A stretch of 64,000 bases of DNA from Saururus chinensis. Taxonomy: Eukaryota; Streptophyta; Magnoliopsida; Piperales; Saururaceae. Below the pieces are notes generated by a model. The model did no database searches and was not told the origin of the DNA. It saw only the letters and a program-made list of their open reading frames with translations. Below, in pieces: positions 1 through 12,600 of the stretch; position 1 is the first letter of the stretch; each line of letters begins with the position of its first letter. A program made the translations under genes and the position numbers. Location: positions 7,904,893-7,968,892 of the forward strand of contig CP141149.1 of NCBI GenBank assembly GCA_035235625.1. Reading direction: 5' to 3'.

Positions 1-340
1 GACCTACAATGAAAAGGATGGAACAAAGAAATTAGAGTTTTGTTTGTGTTAAGTCAAGAGGTTGGTTGGTTGTTCTTGGATATTGTAAGTTCTTGCTTGC
101 TAGTACATGGATTTAGCCTTGTGAGGCTGCCATGGTTTTTTTATGCTAGTTGGGGTTTTCCACGTAAAAACTCCTTGTGTAATCTTGCATGATTGGTTTG
201 TTTTTTGACAGATAGATTAATCATGAATGGATCATAGAAATTAGGTTTTACTTCCACTGTATATATGGCTTCTGCACAACAAGGCCTTAACTCGTAGTCT
301 TTATCTTTATTAGATAATCGAACAAAGGGCAAGGTGGTAA
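1..340 (+). repeat. SIRE-like copia LTR fragment (S LTR1, left part)
   Basis: This stretch resembles the last third of the LTR at 21009-22273. Shared landmarks are the turn through CTAGTA(C/G)T, the phrase CTCGTAGTCTTTATCTTT, and a GATAAT tail. It also has the CCACGTAAAAACTCC type phrase common in copia LTRs. The window starts inside it. The copy breaks off near 340 and its very end seems to resume near 1120. It is therefore a third LTR of the S family, older and interrupted. Confidence 0.55.
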
Positions 341-552
341 TCTCACATAATAATAACATATACATAATTAAAAGTCAAACATGAAAATACACTACACCAA
401 TGTACCATTGATTAACACATAGATGTGTTGGCCCTATGTTGATTAAACAGATAATATATTCTCACATAATAATAACATATACATAATTAAAAGTCAAACA
501 TGAAAATACTCTACACCAATGTACCATCGATTAACACATAGATGTGTTGGCC
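341..552. repeat. 93-base direct duplication (341-433 and 460-552)
   Basis: Both copies start TCTCACATAATAATAACATA and end GATGTGTTGGCC, with only a few substitutions. They are separated by 26 unrelated bases. It looks like a local duplication inside the insert. Confidence 0.9.
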
Positions 553-1119
553 ATGGCATCGATGACCATCAATGTCCTATCTACGTGTCACCCCCTTACC
601 TAAAGTGGGTTGGTTGTGGAAGCCTCCTCATCAATGCTGCACCGATATATCGACCTCACTGCCAATGACTAGATGAACACTTATGCACTGCAACATGTTG
701 ATTCATGTACTATCATCTTCGGCATCAATGGTCATGCTTGTGAATGGAAAGAAAATAATAGTCTATTTTGGTTTAAGAAAATCACTCCAAACTAATAGCA
801 TAATTTGATCCTCACTTCATACCACAAACCCAACATGAAAAACTATGTTTTTACTACCATATAATCATCATGAATGGAAGAACAATATCTCATGCATATC
901 ATGGCATAAATACCAGACATCAACTAAAACATGTTTTCATACTCATGCAATCATATAAATAGTTTAAATCCTCTATTCAAAGCCATTAAATGCTAACAAG
1001 GTTAATAGTTTGACCTGAAATTCACGAGGCTCTCTTCCCGATGCAAACCCTCCATAGTACCACTCTGAAACACTCCACTCACAATTGGACACCCAGAGAC
1101 TTCTCCTACACCTAAACTC
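341..1119. mobile_element. Unidentified insert within S LTR1
   Basis: About 780 bases interrupt the SIRE-like LTR, judged by comparison with 22220-22273. No open reading frame or recognisable domain is present. The left part holds a 93-base direct duplication. The middle has a style like an LTR read in reverse, but I could not match it to another copy in the window. No clear target-site duplication was found, so the boundaries are approximate. Confidence 0.3.
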
Positions 1120-1190
1120 TGGTGATCCATTAGGTGCTAGACATATTTTAGTACTCTCAAGTGGTAGCTAAGGACTTGTTCCTTTTACTT
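1120..1190 (+). promoter_or_regulatory. S LTR1 tail and tRNA-Met-type primer-binding site
   Basis: The sequence GGTGATCCATTAGGTGCTAG aligns with GTGATCCACTATACTCTTCTAG at the end of the 21009 LTR. It is followed by TGGTAGCTAAGG (1162-1173), matching the PBS-like TTGGTAGCCAAGG at 22275. This gives an LTR end and primer-binding site for a left S element, but both are degenerate. Confidence 0.45.
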
Positions 1191-1562
1191 ACGGTTTTTG
1201 CTGAGATCTATCATATTTGCATGCTAGAATCACTTGATTGTGCTAGAATTTACTAATTAGTGCTTGTTTTTATGCTTGACTCGCTTTTTGAGGAGTTAAA
1301 GTTCTCTCTTTCTTGTGCTAGATAGATTGTTTGATCTTTTCCCTTGTTAGTGTGAGAATGTTGAACTCAAACAACAACATGGCTGAGCATGGGGACTTAA
1401 GAAATCCCATGCCCAATCTCCCATATTCCATGGCCAAAATCTTTCCTACTGGAAAAACTAGATCAAAGTATTCATTCAAGCTTTGGATTGCAATACCTGG
1501 AACACAGTGATTAAAGGCTAGAGTCCGCCAATGATCAACGATAAGGAAGGAGATAAATTCTA
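1191..1562 (+). pseudogene. Leader and possible gag start of the left S element
   Basis: This lies where the leader and gag start of a copia element should be, just after the LTR1 tail. A 50-residue frame from ATG at 1358 to TGA at 1508 has a composition compatible with a gag N-terminus. It has no diagnostic motif, so function is not claimed. The stretch ends abruptly where chromovirus E1 LTR sequence begins. If E1 inserted here, the rest of this gag may be at 20664-21008. Confidence 0.25.
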
Positions 1563-2132
1563 AAAGAAGTTGGAGACTTCTAGGTGGTAGTCATATTATA
1601 TTGAAAAAGATTGATCATGCTTAATTATTTTGCTTCTAGTGATTGAAGTCTTATGTACTTGATATTGAATTTATACTATGTCCTCTCTATGGAGTGTAAT
1701 TATGATGTAGTTCTTGAATTATTATAGTTCTTGTTTAGCCATCTCATTGGGTATATTTGTATACTCAATATCAATTGTTGATGCAGGTTCTTCATTGGGT
1801 CTAAGTTGGATTTATTCTCTGAACTTACTAGTAATTTCTAGTTGATGTGTGTAATTCTTAAGACATCAGCATGAGAGTGCCAATTACTTATACTTGTGTA
1901 TATGATGTTGATTCGTATGTACATGGGTGAAACCCTATGAGATTTGGTTGTGATTTTATTATGTCATATATATTTAAAGACATGACGGTTGATTATCCAT
2001 ATGTTTGGAAATATGTAAGTCACACCTTGGAATGACATATTTTTCAAAGACTTGACAAATGATTTTGTAATTTTTTTGTTTCTATTGGATTTCATTCAGA
2101 AAAATGAATTTGAGAAAATTTAGGGTGTGAAA
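1563..2132 (+). repeat. E1 5' LTR, truncated (last ~570 bases)
   Basis: The sequence matches the last ~610 bases of the LTR at 18379-20663, from TTGGAGAC onward. Shared landmarks include TTCTTGTTTAGCCATC, the GATGCAGG(T/C)TC segment and the GGGTGTGAAA end. The full partner is about 2285 bases, so roughly three quarters of this LTR is missing. Its left target-site copy is lost. Confidence 0.85.
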
Positions 2133-2133
2133 A

Positions 2134-2152
2134 TTGATATCAGGGACCAAGG
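2134..2152 (+). promoter_or_regulatory. E1 primer-binding site (initiator tRNA-Met type)
   Basis: TTGATATCAGGGACCAAGG follows the LTR end by one base. It is a degenerate form of the TTGGTATCAGAGC sequence used by many plant Ty3 and copia elements for initiator Met tRNA priming. Confidence 0.75.
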
Positions 2153-2258
2153 TTTAATCCATCTACATACCAAAAAATATGAAATATGACAGTTATAAAT
2201 AGTTGGATGAGGTAGAAGTAGAAGTCTTATTATTGTATATCTTTAGTTGTAATATTCA

Positions 2259-3475
2259 ATGGCTCCTAATACCACAAATTGTGTGAGGTGGGCGGCTGTT
2301 GAGTTAAGCAGAGTAGGTAAATCCACTAACTACCAATATAGTTGTTGCTGCTACACCTATTTTGTCAAGAGGTGTTCATCAAGAAAATCAGGGATATAAT
2401 TTTGCAACCTTATCTTTTGAAGTCCCATATGTCACTATCACCCATATTAGGATGATGGATTTGTTCCAAAATATGACCTAAACCTTGCAAGCCCAAACTA
2501 TCACAATCCAAACTAAACTTCAGGCCCAAGCTGATAGGAATAGTTATAAGGAAAGAGAAAAAGGAGAAAATGTGGGTGTGAACTCTGCTATATTGGAGAG
2601 GTTCGAGAATATGACACCTACTTTTAATAGAGAAGGTGAACTAGAAGAAGTGGAGAAATGGATTGAGGAAATAGAGAAGGTTTTTGAGGCGATGTTGGTG
2701 ATGGCAAGTCAAAAGTGAACATGGTTATTTTCATGATGAATGGGGAAGTATTCTTCTTGTGGAAAATAGTGAAGAGTTTTTTTTTAAGGATAAGGAAGTG
2801 ATTACTTGGAAAGAATTCCTGGAATGCTTTAACAAGTACTATTTCCCTCTTCACATATGATGATGAAGGAGATGGAGTTCCATGATCTACAACAGAAAGA
2901 TTTATCAGTGATCAAGTGTGAAAATAATTTTATCCAACTCTAGTATTTTGCTCAGCATGTAGTACCTACGGAAGAGAAGAAAGTAGAATAGTTCATCTGG
3001 GAGCTCAAGAATGGTTTATGATCCATGGTGTTAGCTTCTCGACCAATATCCTTTGCTAACGTAGTGGCACAAGCATCAATTCTAGAAGAGGATGAACATG
3101 GAAAGAATTATAAGAAATGAGATTTCAAGAGGGGTAAAGGAGGGAACACAAACAAAAAGTGCCCCTTTAAACAACAGAGGAATGTTGAACCATCATCTAA
3201 GAACTTCAACCCACAAGAAAATAGAAAGGCTGAATAAAAATGTTGGATTTGTGGCTTGATCATCCTAGAAAGTCTTGTAAAGGGAACATTAGGATATGTT
3301 ATAATTGTAAGCAACTGGGGCATATAGCTCAACTTTGTCCTCAGGGTAATCAAAGTACCCATTGGAATACAATTGAAGATGGAAAGAAGAGGGCTAGAGC
3401 TCGAGTATTTGCTTCGTCAGATACAAATGTGAAAGACAACGTAGTCCTTGAAGGTATAGTTCCCATTTTTAACTG
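2259..3475 (+). pseudogene. gag: E1 gag relic (chromovirus capsid and zinc knuckles)
   Basis: Gag packages the element RNA into virus-like particles in the cytoplasm. A start (MAPNTTN) lies at 2259, and several stops and frameshifts follow. The stretch around 2595-2715 reads ILERFENMTPTF then VEKWIEEIEKVFEAM, which is the opening of the retrotransposon gag domain and is homologous to E3 gag at 57100. The segment 2780-3110 keeps phrases such as the FLQ(E/D)LQQ-like MEFHDLQQKDLSVI. At 3240-3341 two zinc knuckles remain: CWICG...HPRKSC and an intact CYNCKQLGHIAQLC (C-x2-C-x4-H-x4-C). No single frame is open for more than 78 codons, so it is dead. Confidence 0.85.
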
Positions 3476-3807
3476 ATTAGCTAGAGTGTTTCATGATCAT
3501 GGTGTGTCACAATCTTTCATTTTTAATTATTCATGGAAAATTTCAATCATCATAAAAGTAAGTTAGAAATGTATTATGTTGTATGTACTCCATCATGAAA
3601 AGATATAGTGGTAGATGAATGTTTGAGGTACTTTGTTTTCATTTTGGGAGAAAGAATTTTTTGTGCTGATCTAGTCCTTTTAAAGATGGTGGATCATGAT
3701 GTTATTTTGAGAATGGATTGGTTGTTGACTTATAATGCTTTGGTAGATTGTAATTTTAGGATGATATAATTGACTATACAATGGAGTCAGAAATTTAAGA
3801 TACATGG
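3476..3807 (+). pseudogene. E1 protease relic, split by F1
   Basis: This is the aspartic protease that would process Gag-Pol. The active-site region reads FHDHGVSQSFI (3492-3524), where the family has DSG; the catalytic Asp remains but the Ser is His. Further on, HDVILRMDWL-like coding (about 3700-3725) matches the conserved VILGMDWL of retropepsins, also present in E3 at 58195. The reading IHG at 3799-3807 is cut by F1. It resumes after 16420 as GND, matching E3's FHGNREPS. Confidence 0.8.
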
Positions 3808-4479
3808 TGTAACGCTCGAGAAATTTTAACATATTTCCTTAAAAATTCATGAATTTTTTTTGTAATATAACTACTGTAAATTAGGAAAAATGCTAAATAT
3901 GAAATCAGTGAAAGCAGTTTTATTTTAAAACATCACACATCAATTTTTCTATTTTAAAATTTTCTTTTCAATTAAACATTGTACAACTAAACAAACATTC
4001 TTAGGAACTACTTGAAAACAAACGTATGAAATAAATTGTTGTGATCATGGGCTTTAAATACAAATCAATCCCAGACATCCCTAAGTACAAGTCCCATAAA
4101 CAATCTAGAGTCTAATCCAAATTACAAGTCAAAAAAGTATAAACACCTTTATTTTCATCTCACCAGTACATCAGATTGTGGCAAAAATAATGAAGACTCA
4201 CATTGAGTCAGAAATATACTGAAGCTAATGGAAATCAATCCACCCATGAAAATAAGTTTCCATCACTAAGAGCTCTCCATCACCAACTTACGAAAGCATC
4301 CCTAACATTAGGGCTAAAAAGACAGAATGTCAGTATTTTCATACTACTGAGTAGAGGAATTCAAAATAGTGAACTTTGTAAATCTGTACATAGATGCGTT
4401 CGTGTAACTTAAACATGAAGCATTAAAACATATAAACACATCATATTCTCATAATGTAACAATCATGCACAAGCATATA

Positions 4480-4660
4480 ATATCTTACCATTCTTACACT
4501 TACAGCACTTGTTCAATTCTTACACTTACAATCTTACTTAGAACATTCCTACAGTTTTACTCGTACCATCTTGGTCAAATTCTTACTCTTACAATTTTGC
4601 TTAGAATCTTACCATCTTACTCAAAAATTTACTCACTTACTCATACAGTCATGGACATAT
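4480..4660. repeat. Imperfect CTTAC-rich repeat inside F1
   Basis: The words TTCTTACACTTACA, AATCTTACTTAGAA and ATTCTTACTCTTACA recur at irregular spacing of roughly 15-50 bases. This forms a pyrimidine-biased minisatellite within the LTR. Confidence 0.6.
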
Positions 4661-6751
4661 TATTAACCACTGAAGCTCATTACAATTAATAAACGCTAAC
4701 GTCTAAATGGAAAAGAATGTCACTGGGGCATTTCTTTAACCTCTATGGAATAACTAGACGCCATTGACTTTTTTGAAGGTAATACACACCTATGCTCATA
4801 GGGCACAAGATCAAATAAGTAAGAGTAGATCTATGATACTACTTACCTGAGCGAGCAAACTAAGTGTAGAAATCATAGAGTGCCACTTTTGGGCTCATAG
4901 AGTACCAATCTTGCGCGGAATCATATAGTGCCAATTAAGGGTAGAAATATATAGTTTTATCAATAAATCATCAAATGTCTAGGCTTAATACAACACCAGG
5001 ATAAAATTGAAAACATATATCACCCTCAACAAAGCATAAGACAACTAAGCTTAGATACAAGTCCAAGAAAACATGTCGTAGGATAAACACTATGGCAAAA
5101 CAAAAGAAATCCTCAGTTGACGCATTGTTATCTAGCTCAAACACCAAGCTTACTCCGTCGAAATCCTCATGTCTCAAACTCATAATACTATCATATTAGC
5201 TTTGCTTATAATACAAGTTTGAATTAAGTAATTTATGCATGTACAATTATGTCATAAAAATTCTCTTGTCTTATATTCTTTTATTAACCATTCCGAAGCT
5301 AAGCTAGTTCCAAAACCTAGTTCGTCAGTGTAGCATACTTCACTTAACCAATCCATCTCAAAACCATAACCCACCATACACAAATTCTTTACGTATTCTT
5401 ACGTACTCCACCATTCTTATGGCCAAAACATCTTACTTGAGAGTCATCAAACTAAGCTCTTCTGAGCTAACCCCAGTTATCACCCTCTTACTTACATCTC
5501 GCTTATTGTTCTTACTTTCTACTTCATAATATATACGTTATGATTGTACAATCATGTTGTGCACTTTTACTATTTGACAATCCCTCATTTGGTACCAAAC
5601 CCTACATCTGCTTATTTACTGAATCGCTAACCATATAGAACCCTCTACCACCATTCACCATACATTTGCCCCCCACACATACACATATTCATTTTACTTA
5701 TGCATCACATACTGAAATTTAACACATCACTTACTAACATACTCGCTAGCCATCACTAGAACACATATTCCACATACATCAAATCTATTCATAGCTTACA
5801 TGCATGTCCTATGGATTTTCAAACATACCATAATTTATCGTCTTTCACTCTTACATCATGCAATTGGATAATCCAATAACATCAAAAGCATTAAATCATA
5901 TGAGTTCATAGTCCCGTACCTTGTAATCCATGAAGTTCAATGGTGATCACATGATGGTGGCAGCATCGGCATCAGGTATAGAGTTGGTGGCCAAATGCAT
6001 CATCTAGTTGAAAGAGCCGATGCTCGAGGTTTAGGAAGGGCTAGAAATAATCACAAAAAGACAAGGGTGACAAAATATACGACAAAATTTGTGATCCATG
6101 GCAGTGCACTAGGGGTGGCTGGGAGAAAGGTTGTGTCAACAATGAGTGGTAGGTGCGACTGGAAGTCGAGGGTGGACTAAACAGAAGTCGATTGGTAGCT
6201 AAGAAGCACTTGACTGGTCAGAAAATGCAAAAATTGGCTGTAGATTGCACCCAATGGCATCGATTTCGTGTCGTTGAGGGCCCACAAAAGGGCAGAGGGC
6301 ATGGTATGTGCTTGAGGACAAAGGAGTGGTGGACTCTAGTGGTCAAATCAATTAGTGACAAAGCCAACCAACGGTTAGGTGGAAAAAAATGGCGCCAAAA
6401 CCCTTAATTGCTTGTGCAACCACATGCACACACGGAAAAAGGACTGCTCGAGGGGAGAGGGGTGGCCTAAGGCCCAAAAAGAGCGAGAAACCTATGGCTA
6501 GGATGTGGTGGCCAATCGAAGCGGCAACATTGTAAATCACTACGCACAACCAAAACAATTGGTGCAAGCAGCTGTGCATCTAGCATGATAGGGTTGAGGC
6601 AAACCGAACTAAATATGGTCATAGGCCATCCTATGTTCAATGACGCTATAGTGGCCCAAAATGGAAAAATGAGACAGAACTAGGGGACACAGTTTACGTA
6701 TGGTGGGATCTGGGGTCTTGGTAGCCGAATGGAACTAAGTTTGGTGAAGAG

Positions 6752-8208
6752 TGCTACACCTAAACTATTGATTCATTAAATTGAGCCAATGCTTAGGGTT
6801 ATATTACTTGCAAGTGCACAAGTCGATGTAGTCTTGCAAGGTCAAATCCATAAGGATTGTCTTTGTGTGACTATCACAATGATTACAAAATAAGAGGAGT
6901 AAAGAAAGATTAAGAAAGAAAAAGTAGAAGAGTATTGAGGTAATAATTAAGAAAATAATAAGATAAAACACTAAGGCATTAAGGGTTATTGTAACATCTA
7001 TTGATGTTCTTCATGTATCATGTTATCTCATTTAGAATTGAATGAAGATTCTATCTAACCAGAAGATATGAACATTAAAAACAAAAATAAAGATAAGAAA
7101 TACCTTGGATAGATGAAGGATAAAAAAATAGGTTTTTCTTCAAAAGTTCTATGTGTCAAAACCACAAAAGATCAAGAAGGAGAGCCTTCAAGCATCTTAT
7201 GTATTAAGATCACAAAGAAACAAGAAGAAGAATAATATTAAATGAACATCACTTCAAATAACCGAATCTTACTTGAAACTATTGATAGAACAAGAATAGA
7301 ACTCCATTAGGTTGTTACAAATCATTTCTAGTCTTATCTAAGATAGCCTATAAAGCTAATATAATAAAAATAAAAATCAAAACTACAAAAGAAGAGAATA
7401 AAAATAGGGGAAGAGAGCTCCAAAGTGGTCGAAATGATGCCTCTACCAAATCTACCCCTCTATTTATAGGAGTAAAAGGGGTTACTTCAAAGGGGAAGGT
7501 CCAATCATATCCCTTAATTGCATCCTAATTTATTACTTGATTGGTTGCTTCTTTAGCAATGATTAGATTCTAAATTAATAAAATAAATAAATGACTTATT
7601 CAGCAAATAAGTATCTTTTAGTCTTCCTTTAGTTATCAAATTATCTTCATTATTTTTCCTTATGTATATCAATCACAACTAGTGAAAAGATCCCCCATGT
7701 GTTGGCCTTGGTTAGTTAACTATTTATCCCTTTGCATGTAAGATTTGGCCCATATATCTTTAAAATTATAAACTTCCTTCTGAAAAGGTGATTATAGCCA
7801 CGGACATTGTCTTTCAAATCCACCCGAATCATATCCATCTAAATTTTATATAGAACGATATGACTGAAATACTATAGCTCTGTCAATTTGTCCAAATCAG
7901 CTTCTTTCCGAATTTAGTTCTCTTGATGCAAATATGAAATTAACGGGTCCACAAATTTGTGTTTGACAATTCTAAGTATGTTTAGACAATTAGGAGCTCA
8001 TTCTTAAATTTTAGATAACTTTCGATAGTTGGGCTTCACTTCCCCTTCTACTTGGATCCTATTGAAGCCCATTTGGACATGTATACACAACGGAGGCCCA
8101 ACTCACCTATTCTAGATATAAATAACTAAAATAAGCAAGAATTAATACAAAATAGGATTACAATTTATGATTTTAAAATATTCAATTGAACATTATTTTA
8201 GTGCATCA
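6752..8208 (-). repeat. Athila1 3' LTR
   Basis: It runs TGCTACACC to GTGCATCA on the plus strand (1457 bases). It pairs with 14488-15872 throughout, for example TTAGGGTTATATTACTTGCA near the left end and GATCCTATTGAAGCCC / GATCTTATCAAAGCCC near the right. A minus-strand CTATAAATAG (7460-7469) is the likely TATA box. Confidence 0.93.
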
Positions 8209-8222
8209 AATGCCCCCCAACC
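8209..8222 (-). promoter_or_regulatory. Athila1 polypurine tract
   Basis: On the minus strand GGTTGGGGGGCATT sits directly before the TGATGCAC start of the 3' LTR. It is the plus-strand primer site for reverse transcription. Confidence 0.88.
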
Positions 8223-9545
8223 AGCATATTGCCAGTCTCTAGCAATCTATGCATTCGAAAACAAAAATAATTAAAAGGAAAATATGCCACTTTCGTAGGC
8301 CATCATGACTACATTTAGCATATGTAGCAAGTCGTTAAACCCCTAACTTGCATTAGTGGACGAGTTGTGTCTCATGTGGGTTTGTAGTGAATATACTCAT
8401 AAAATTCAAAAACTCATGGGTTGCCTCCCAAGTAGCACTAAGTTTTATGTCTTCAGCTAGACAAAACAAAGAAGAAGAGAAGAAAAAAAAATGAGTGGAA
8501 ATGCTAACAAGTTGTGTTGAGGAAGTAAAGATTAAGATAAAAAATGTAAAGCAATACTAAAGAATCCCTTCATCCCCACCAAGCAACCATCAAACTTTAC
8601 AATTAATTCTAAAATACTCAAGCACTAGTTTTCATAGATTAAATATTAGAAAAATATTTATGAAAGTCTAAACCATTAAATTTCTATGTTGAGGTACTTT
8701 TGAAACAATGTGTTAGTTAGTCCTATAAAATTTTGACAAGATAATTGGATGATTAGTCTCCTTAAGTAGTATGCTCTTCTACTCACCGAGAGATGTTTAT
8801 ACAGCCAAAAGAACCAATTCAAAACTTAGCAACTTGTTTGAGATAACAAGCTGTTTGGATGTTCACATTAATACCTCATGGGATTTATCTATGATATTCC
8901 AACATACTTGTGTTGTTACAACAATAACTTCACCCTATTTTACAAAATGAAACATTATTTAGCAACTTTGTTTTTTTTCATATGATGTCCATCACTTTTG
9001 TTTTGCTTCCTTTCACTTTTTCTTTTTTTCATAAGCAGCCCTATTCAAAGTACTCGGTCTAATTCATTGGTTGCTTTCCATAACGATAATAATCTATTAA
9101 TTTTTTCTTCTTTCCCAACCAACCAAGTGAACAAGGAGGTCAAAGTTCATTTGATTTGGTGTCTTTGGACATTCCGGGTGAGTATTAGAGGAACACTACA
9201 TAATTCAACTTCAATTCTAAAAATTAGTCAAATGTGAGTGAAATTTTAAAAACTAACATTAGTTTCTAAGATCCTCTTCATGAAAGTTAATTATAAAGAC
9301 TCATCAAAAAATGAAAATTTTATTAAAATATCCAAGTGCCATCATTATCTAGAGATCAGAGTAAAGAGGAAGAATACCAAGAAATGATGAAGGTTATTAC
9401 AGTTAATACTGTTAACAAAAATTATCAAAGCTCACCCCCCAACCCAAATGAAACCTTGTCCTCAATGTTTGAAAAAAAATTGTTTTTTATGATTTTTTTA
9501 TTTCTTGCAGTAAAAATCATGAAAAAATAATCAACCCTCATAATT
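8223..9545 (-). other. Athila1 3' non-coding region
   Basis: This lies between integrase and the purine tract and has no coding frame of note. It keeps stretches shared with Athila2: GACGAGTTGTGTCTC (about 8350 and 48705), GGGTTGCCTCCC and TGTCTTCAGC(T/C)AGAC (about 8430-8460 and 52221-52263). In Athila2 the extra ORF lies between these blocks; here it is absent. Confidence 0.8.
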
Positions 9546-10844
9546 TTAATTTTCAAGAGATGTAGACTCAACTTCAGGGACAAAATGGCCTAAAAATGGT
9601 TTCAAACGTTGTCCATTAACTTTGAAAACATTACCATTATTTGAGTTTCCAATTTCAACTATTCCATAAGGATAAACAATTTTTACAATGAAAGGACTTG
9701 CCCAACATAATCTTAATTTTCTTGGAAAGGGATGAAGCCTAGAGTTGTACAATAAAACTTTTTGAAACAACTGAAAAGTTTTTCGTAAAATGTTTTTTCA
9801 TAAAAGCCTTCATTCTCTCTTTGTAAAATTTTGAACTCTCATAAGCATCACGCCAAATTTCCTCTAACTCATTGATTTGCATTTTTCTATTTAAGCCAAC
9901 ATTGTCAAACTTTAAATTCAAAGCTTTGATTGCCCAATACACCCTATGTTCCAATTCCACAGGTAAGTGACAAGCTTTTCCAAAAATCAAATGATAAGGA
10001 GACATTCCAATTATAGTCTTAAAAGTGATACAATAAGCCCAAAGAGCATCGGTTAGCTGTAAAAACCAATCTTTACCATTTGGATTTACCATCTTCTGGA
10101 AAATATATTTAATTTCCTGATTAGAAAACTCAACTTGTCCACTTATTTATGGGTGATAGGGGGTGGCTACTTTATGCGTAATCTCATACTTCCTCATCAC
10201 TTATGATGGCTCTAGGCATTCCAAACCTTGAAAATACAATTTCTTTTAAAAAGAGCACAACGACTTATTGGTCATTGGTTTTGCTTGAAACCACCTCAAT
10301 CCACTTGGAAACATATTCGACAACAACTAAAATGTAAACATAGCCAAAAGGAGGAAAAGGTCCCATGACATTGCTGCCCCAACAATAAAAAATCTTAATA
10401 AGTAATATGGGGTTAAGAGGCATCATTTTTCAATGAGATAAGGCTCCTAACTTTTGACACCATTCACAAGTTTTACAAAATTCATGAACATCTTTGAAAA
10501 GAGTTAGTCAGTAAAAACCACATTGCAAAATTTTAGTGCTGGTTTTTTTAGAGGAGAAGTGACCACCGCATGCTTCAAAATGACAAAAGGAGGTGGTACT
10601 TACTTGTTTAGAATCAGACACACATTGCCTTATTATTTGATCCAGACATTACTTAAAGAGGTAGGGGTCATCCCAAAAGAAATATTTTACCTTAGTGAAG
10701 AATCTCTTTTTATCTTGGTGAGACCAATGATGGGGAACTTTACCTGTCGCCAAGTAGTTAGCAATGTCAGCATACCATGGATGATGTGAGATGGGAAAAT
10801 GTTGCTCGTCAGGGAATGTGTCCTAGATTGGAAAGTATTTCGAA
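9546..10844 (-). pseudogene. Athila1 integrase relic
   Basis: Integrase inserts the cDNA into chromatin. Read from 10844 leftwards, the zinc-binding N-terminus is degraded (10430-10800). Pieces of the core follow, including a relic of the phrase [11 protein letters not shown] at about 10190-10240. At 10092-9739 an open stretch reads [20 protein letters not shown] then [13 protein letters not shown] and [15 protein letters not shown]. The C-terminal piece at 9770-9546 keeps [15 protein letters not shown], a standard Athila integrase tail. The parts lie in three frames with stops between them. The core carboxylates cannot all be read in one frame. Confidence 0.88.
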
Positions 10845-11640
10845 GAATTAGAAAATTTCAATCTTGAAAGATGATCTGCCTCCACATTCTCTACTCCCTT
10901 CTTTTCTTTGATTGTGAGATCAAACTCTTGGAGTAGGAGTATCCACCGAAGCAATCTGGGCTTTGTATCTTATTTGCATAAATGGTACTTCAAAGCTGCA
11001 TGGTCAGTAAAAATGATAATATAAGAGCCAATCAAATAAGATTTAAATTTGTCCAAGGCAAATAAACAACGAGAAGTTCTTTTTCAATGGAGTAGTTCAT
11101 TTGGGCACTATTTGAAGTTCTACTTCCCTAATGAATTACGCAAAGTTTCTAATCTTTCTTTTGCCCTAAAACAACCCCAACGGAATAATCACTTACGTCA
11201 CACATAATTTTAAAGAGAAAGGTCCAATCCGGGGGCTGCATGATGGGTGCAGAGACTAACATGTGCTTAAGCTTTGTGAAAACTTCTTCACATGCATCCG
11301 ACCACTCAAAAGAATGTTGTTTAGATAGAAGATTACACAATGGTCTAGATATCACACTCAAATTCTTGATAAATATTCTATAAAAACTAGCATGCCCAGG
11401 CCCAGAAAGGACCTAACATCTTTTATGGATTTTGAACTAGGCAAATTAGCAATCAATCCAATTTTTGCCTTGTCCACATGAATTCCCTCCACATAAACAA
11501 TGTGACTAAGTACGATTCTAGTAGTAACCATAAAATGACACTTTTCCCAATTTAAAACAAGATTTTTTTCTTCACATCTCACCAAAGCTTTTTCCATGTT
11601 GTCCACCCAATGGCACTCCTGTGATTTCTAAGGACTTCAA
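10845..11640 (-). pseudogene. Athila1 reverse transcriptase / RNase H relic with core deletion
   Basis: From 11640 leftwards the frame reads AIGWT and then runs straight into NMEKALVRCEEKNLVLNWEK. In related elements, including Athila2, these points are separated by the fingers and palm with the GYSGY and MDDFSVFG-type motifs. About 170 residues, including the catalytic YxDD-type aspartates, are missing. The rest is recognisable: the VRSFLG thumb motif (11400), PPDWTFLFKIMCDVSDYSVG at the RNase H start (11230-11165), and VEADHLSRL (10870) at its end. Confidence 0.88.
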
Positions 11641-12600
11641 CCAACTTGTGCTCTTGCTTATTATCCAACTTTGAAGAGACAACAATAGGAAATGTCTCTC
11701 CCTCACCAAGATAAGCATATTTAAGTTCAGTAGGGAGAGGTTTCAATTCTAACTTAGGTGGTTGGACACTTGAAGGGAGAGGAGCACTATTAGAAGGATG
11801 TAACTCTTCAAAGCAGGCCTTCCACCTATCACTATCCAACAATGGAGTTGACTCAAACAAGGCATTTACATCATTATTCATAGCATCATCATCAAAGTTA
11901 AAATAAGAAAGACATACTTCAAGGGGGTCAGAAAATGAAGAAATAGTAGCCATGCCAACAACAAGACTTTCTAAAAGATTCACTTCATGCACATCCTCAT
12001 CATCATCTCCTGGTTGCTTGCAAATATTAAAAATATTAAGTTCCAAAAATATATATTTCTGAAAGAAAGCTTCATAAAACCATTTCTACAATTATAAGAG
12101 CATTAGAAGTAGCAAGAAATGGGTAGCCTAATATGATAGGGATTTGAGTACTATCATTCAAAATTGGTTGTGTGTCCAAAACAATAAAATCAACAGGAAA
12201 GCAAACCTTTTTTTTTGTACTAGCACATCCTCAACAATTCTTCTTGGTGTTCTAACTGAGCAATCTGCATGTTGAATTATAATGTTTGTTGTCTTCAATT
12301 CACCAAGTCCTAATTGTTCATAAACAGAATTAAAGTAAGAGAATAATACTTGCCCCAAGATCAAGCAACTCTTTTTCAATTCTCTAATTCCCAATTATAC
12401 AAGATATGGTTGGACACTTGCTTGTTCTATCAAAAATGCCTTTTTTTGTACATTTAGTTTACGCTTGATTGTACAAAGGTCTTTCAATTGTTTTGCATAA
12501 GATGGAATTTGTTTAATGACATCTAAGAGAGGAATGTTAATCTTAACTTGTTTGAAAATTTTAAGAATGTCACCATTTTGTACCAATTTATAATAAGATT
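11579..12600 (-). pseudogene. Athila1 protease and linker relic
   Basis: The 12394-12158 piece reads YEQLGLGELKTTNI then RTPRRIVEDVLV, the conserved second half of the Athila aspartic protease. Relics of KDLCTIKRKLNVQK at 12480-12420 match the linker before the protease. The 12046-11640 frame (PPKLELKPLPTELKYAYLGE) is the conserved segment between protease and reverse transcriptase. The catalytic DLGAS-type loop, expected near 12370-12400, is too degraded to read. Confidence 0.82.

Noticed and set aside
5995-6579. Three small frames resembling basic proteins
   Set aside because: They are part of the F1 LTR and match F2 LTR sequence in reverse; no conserved reading.
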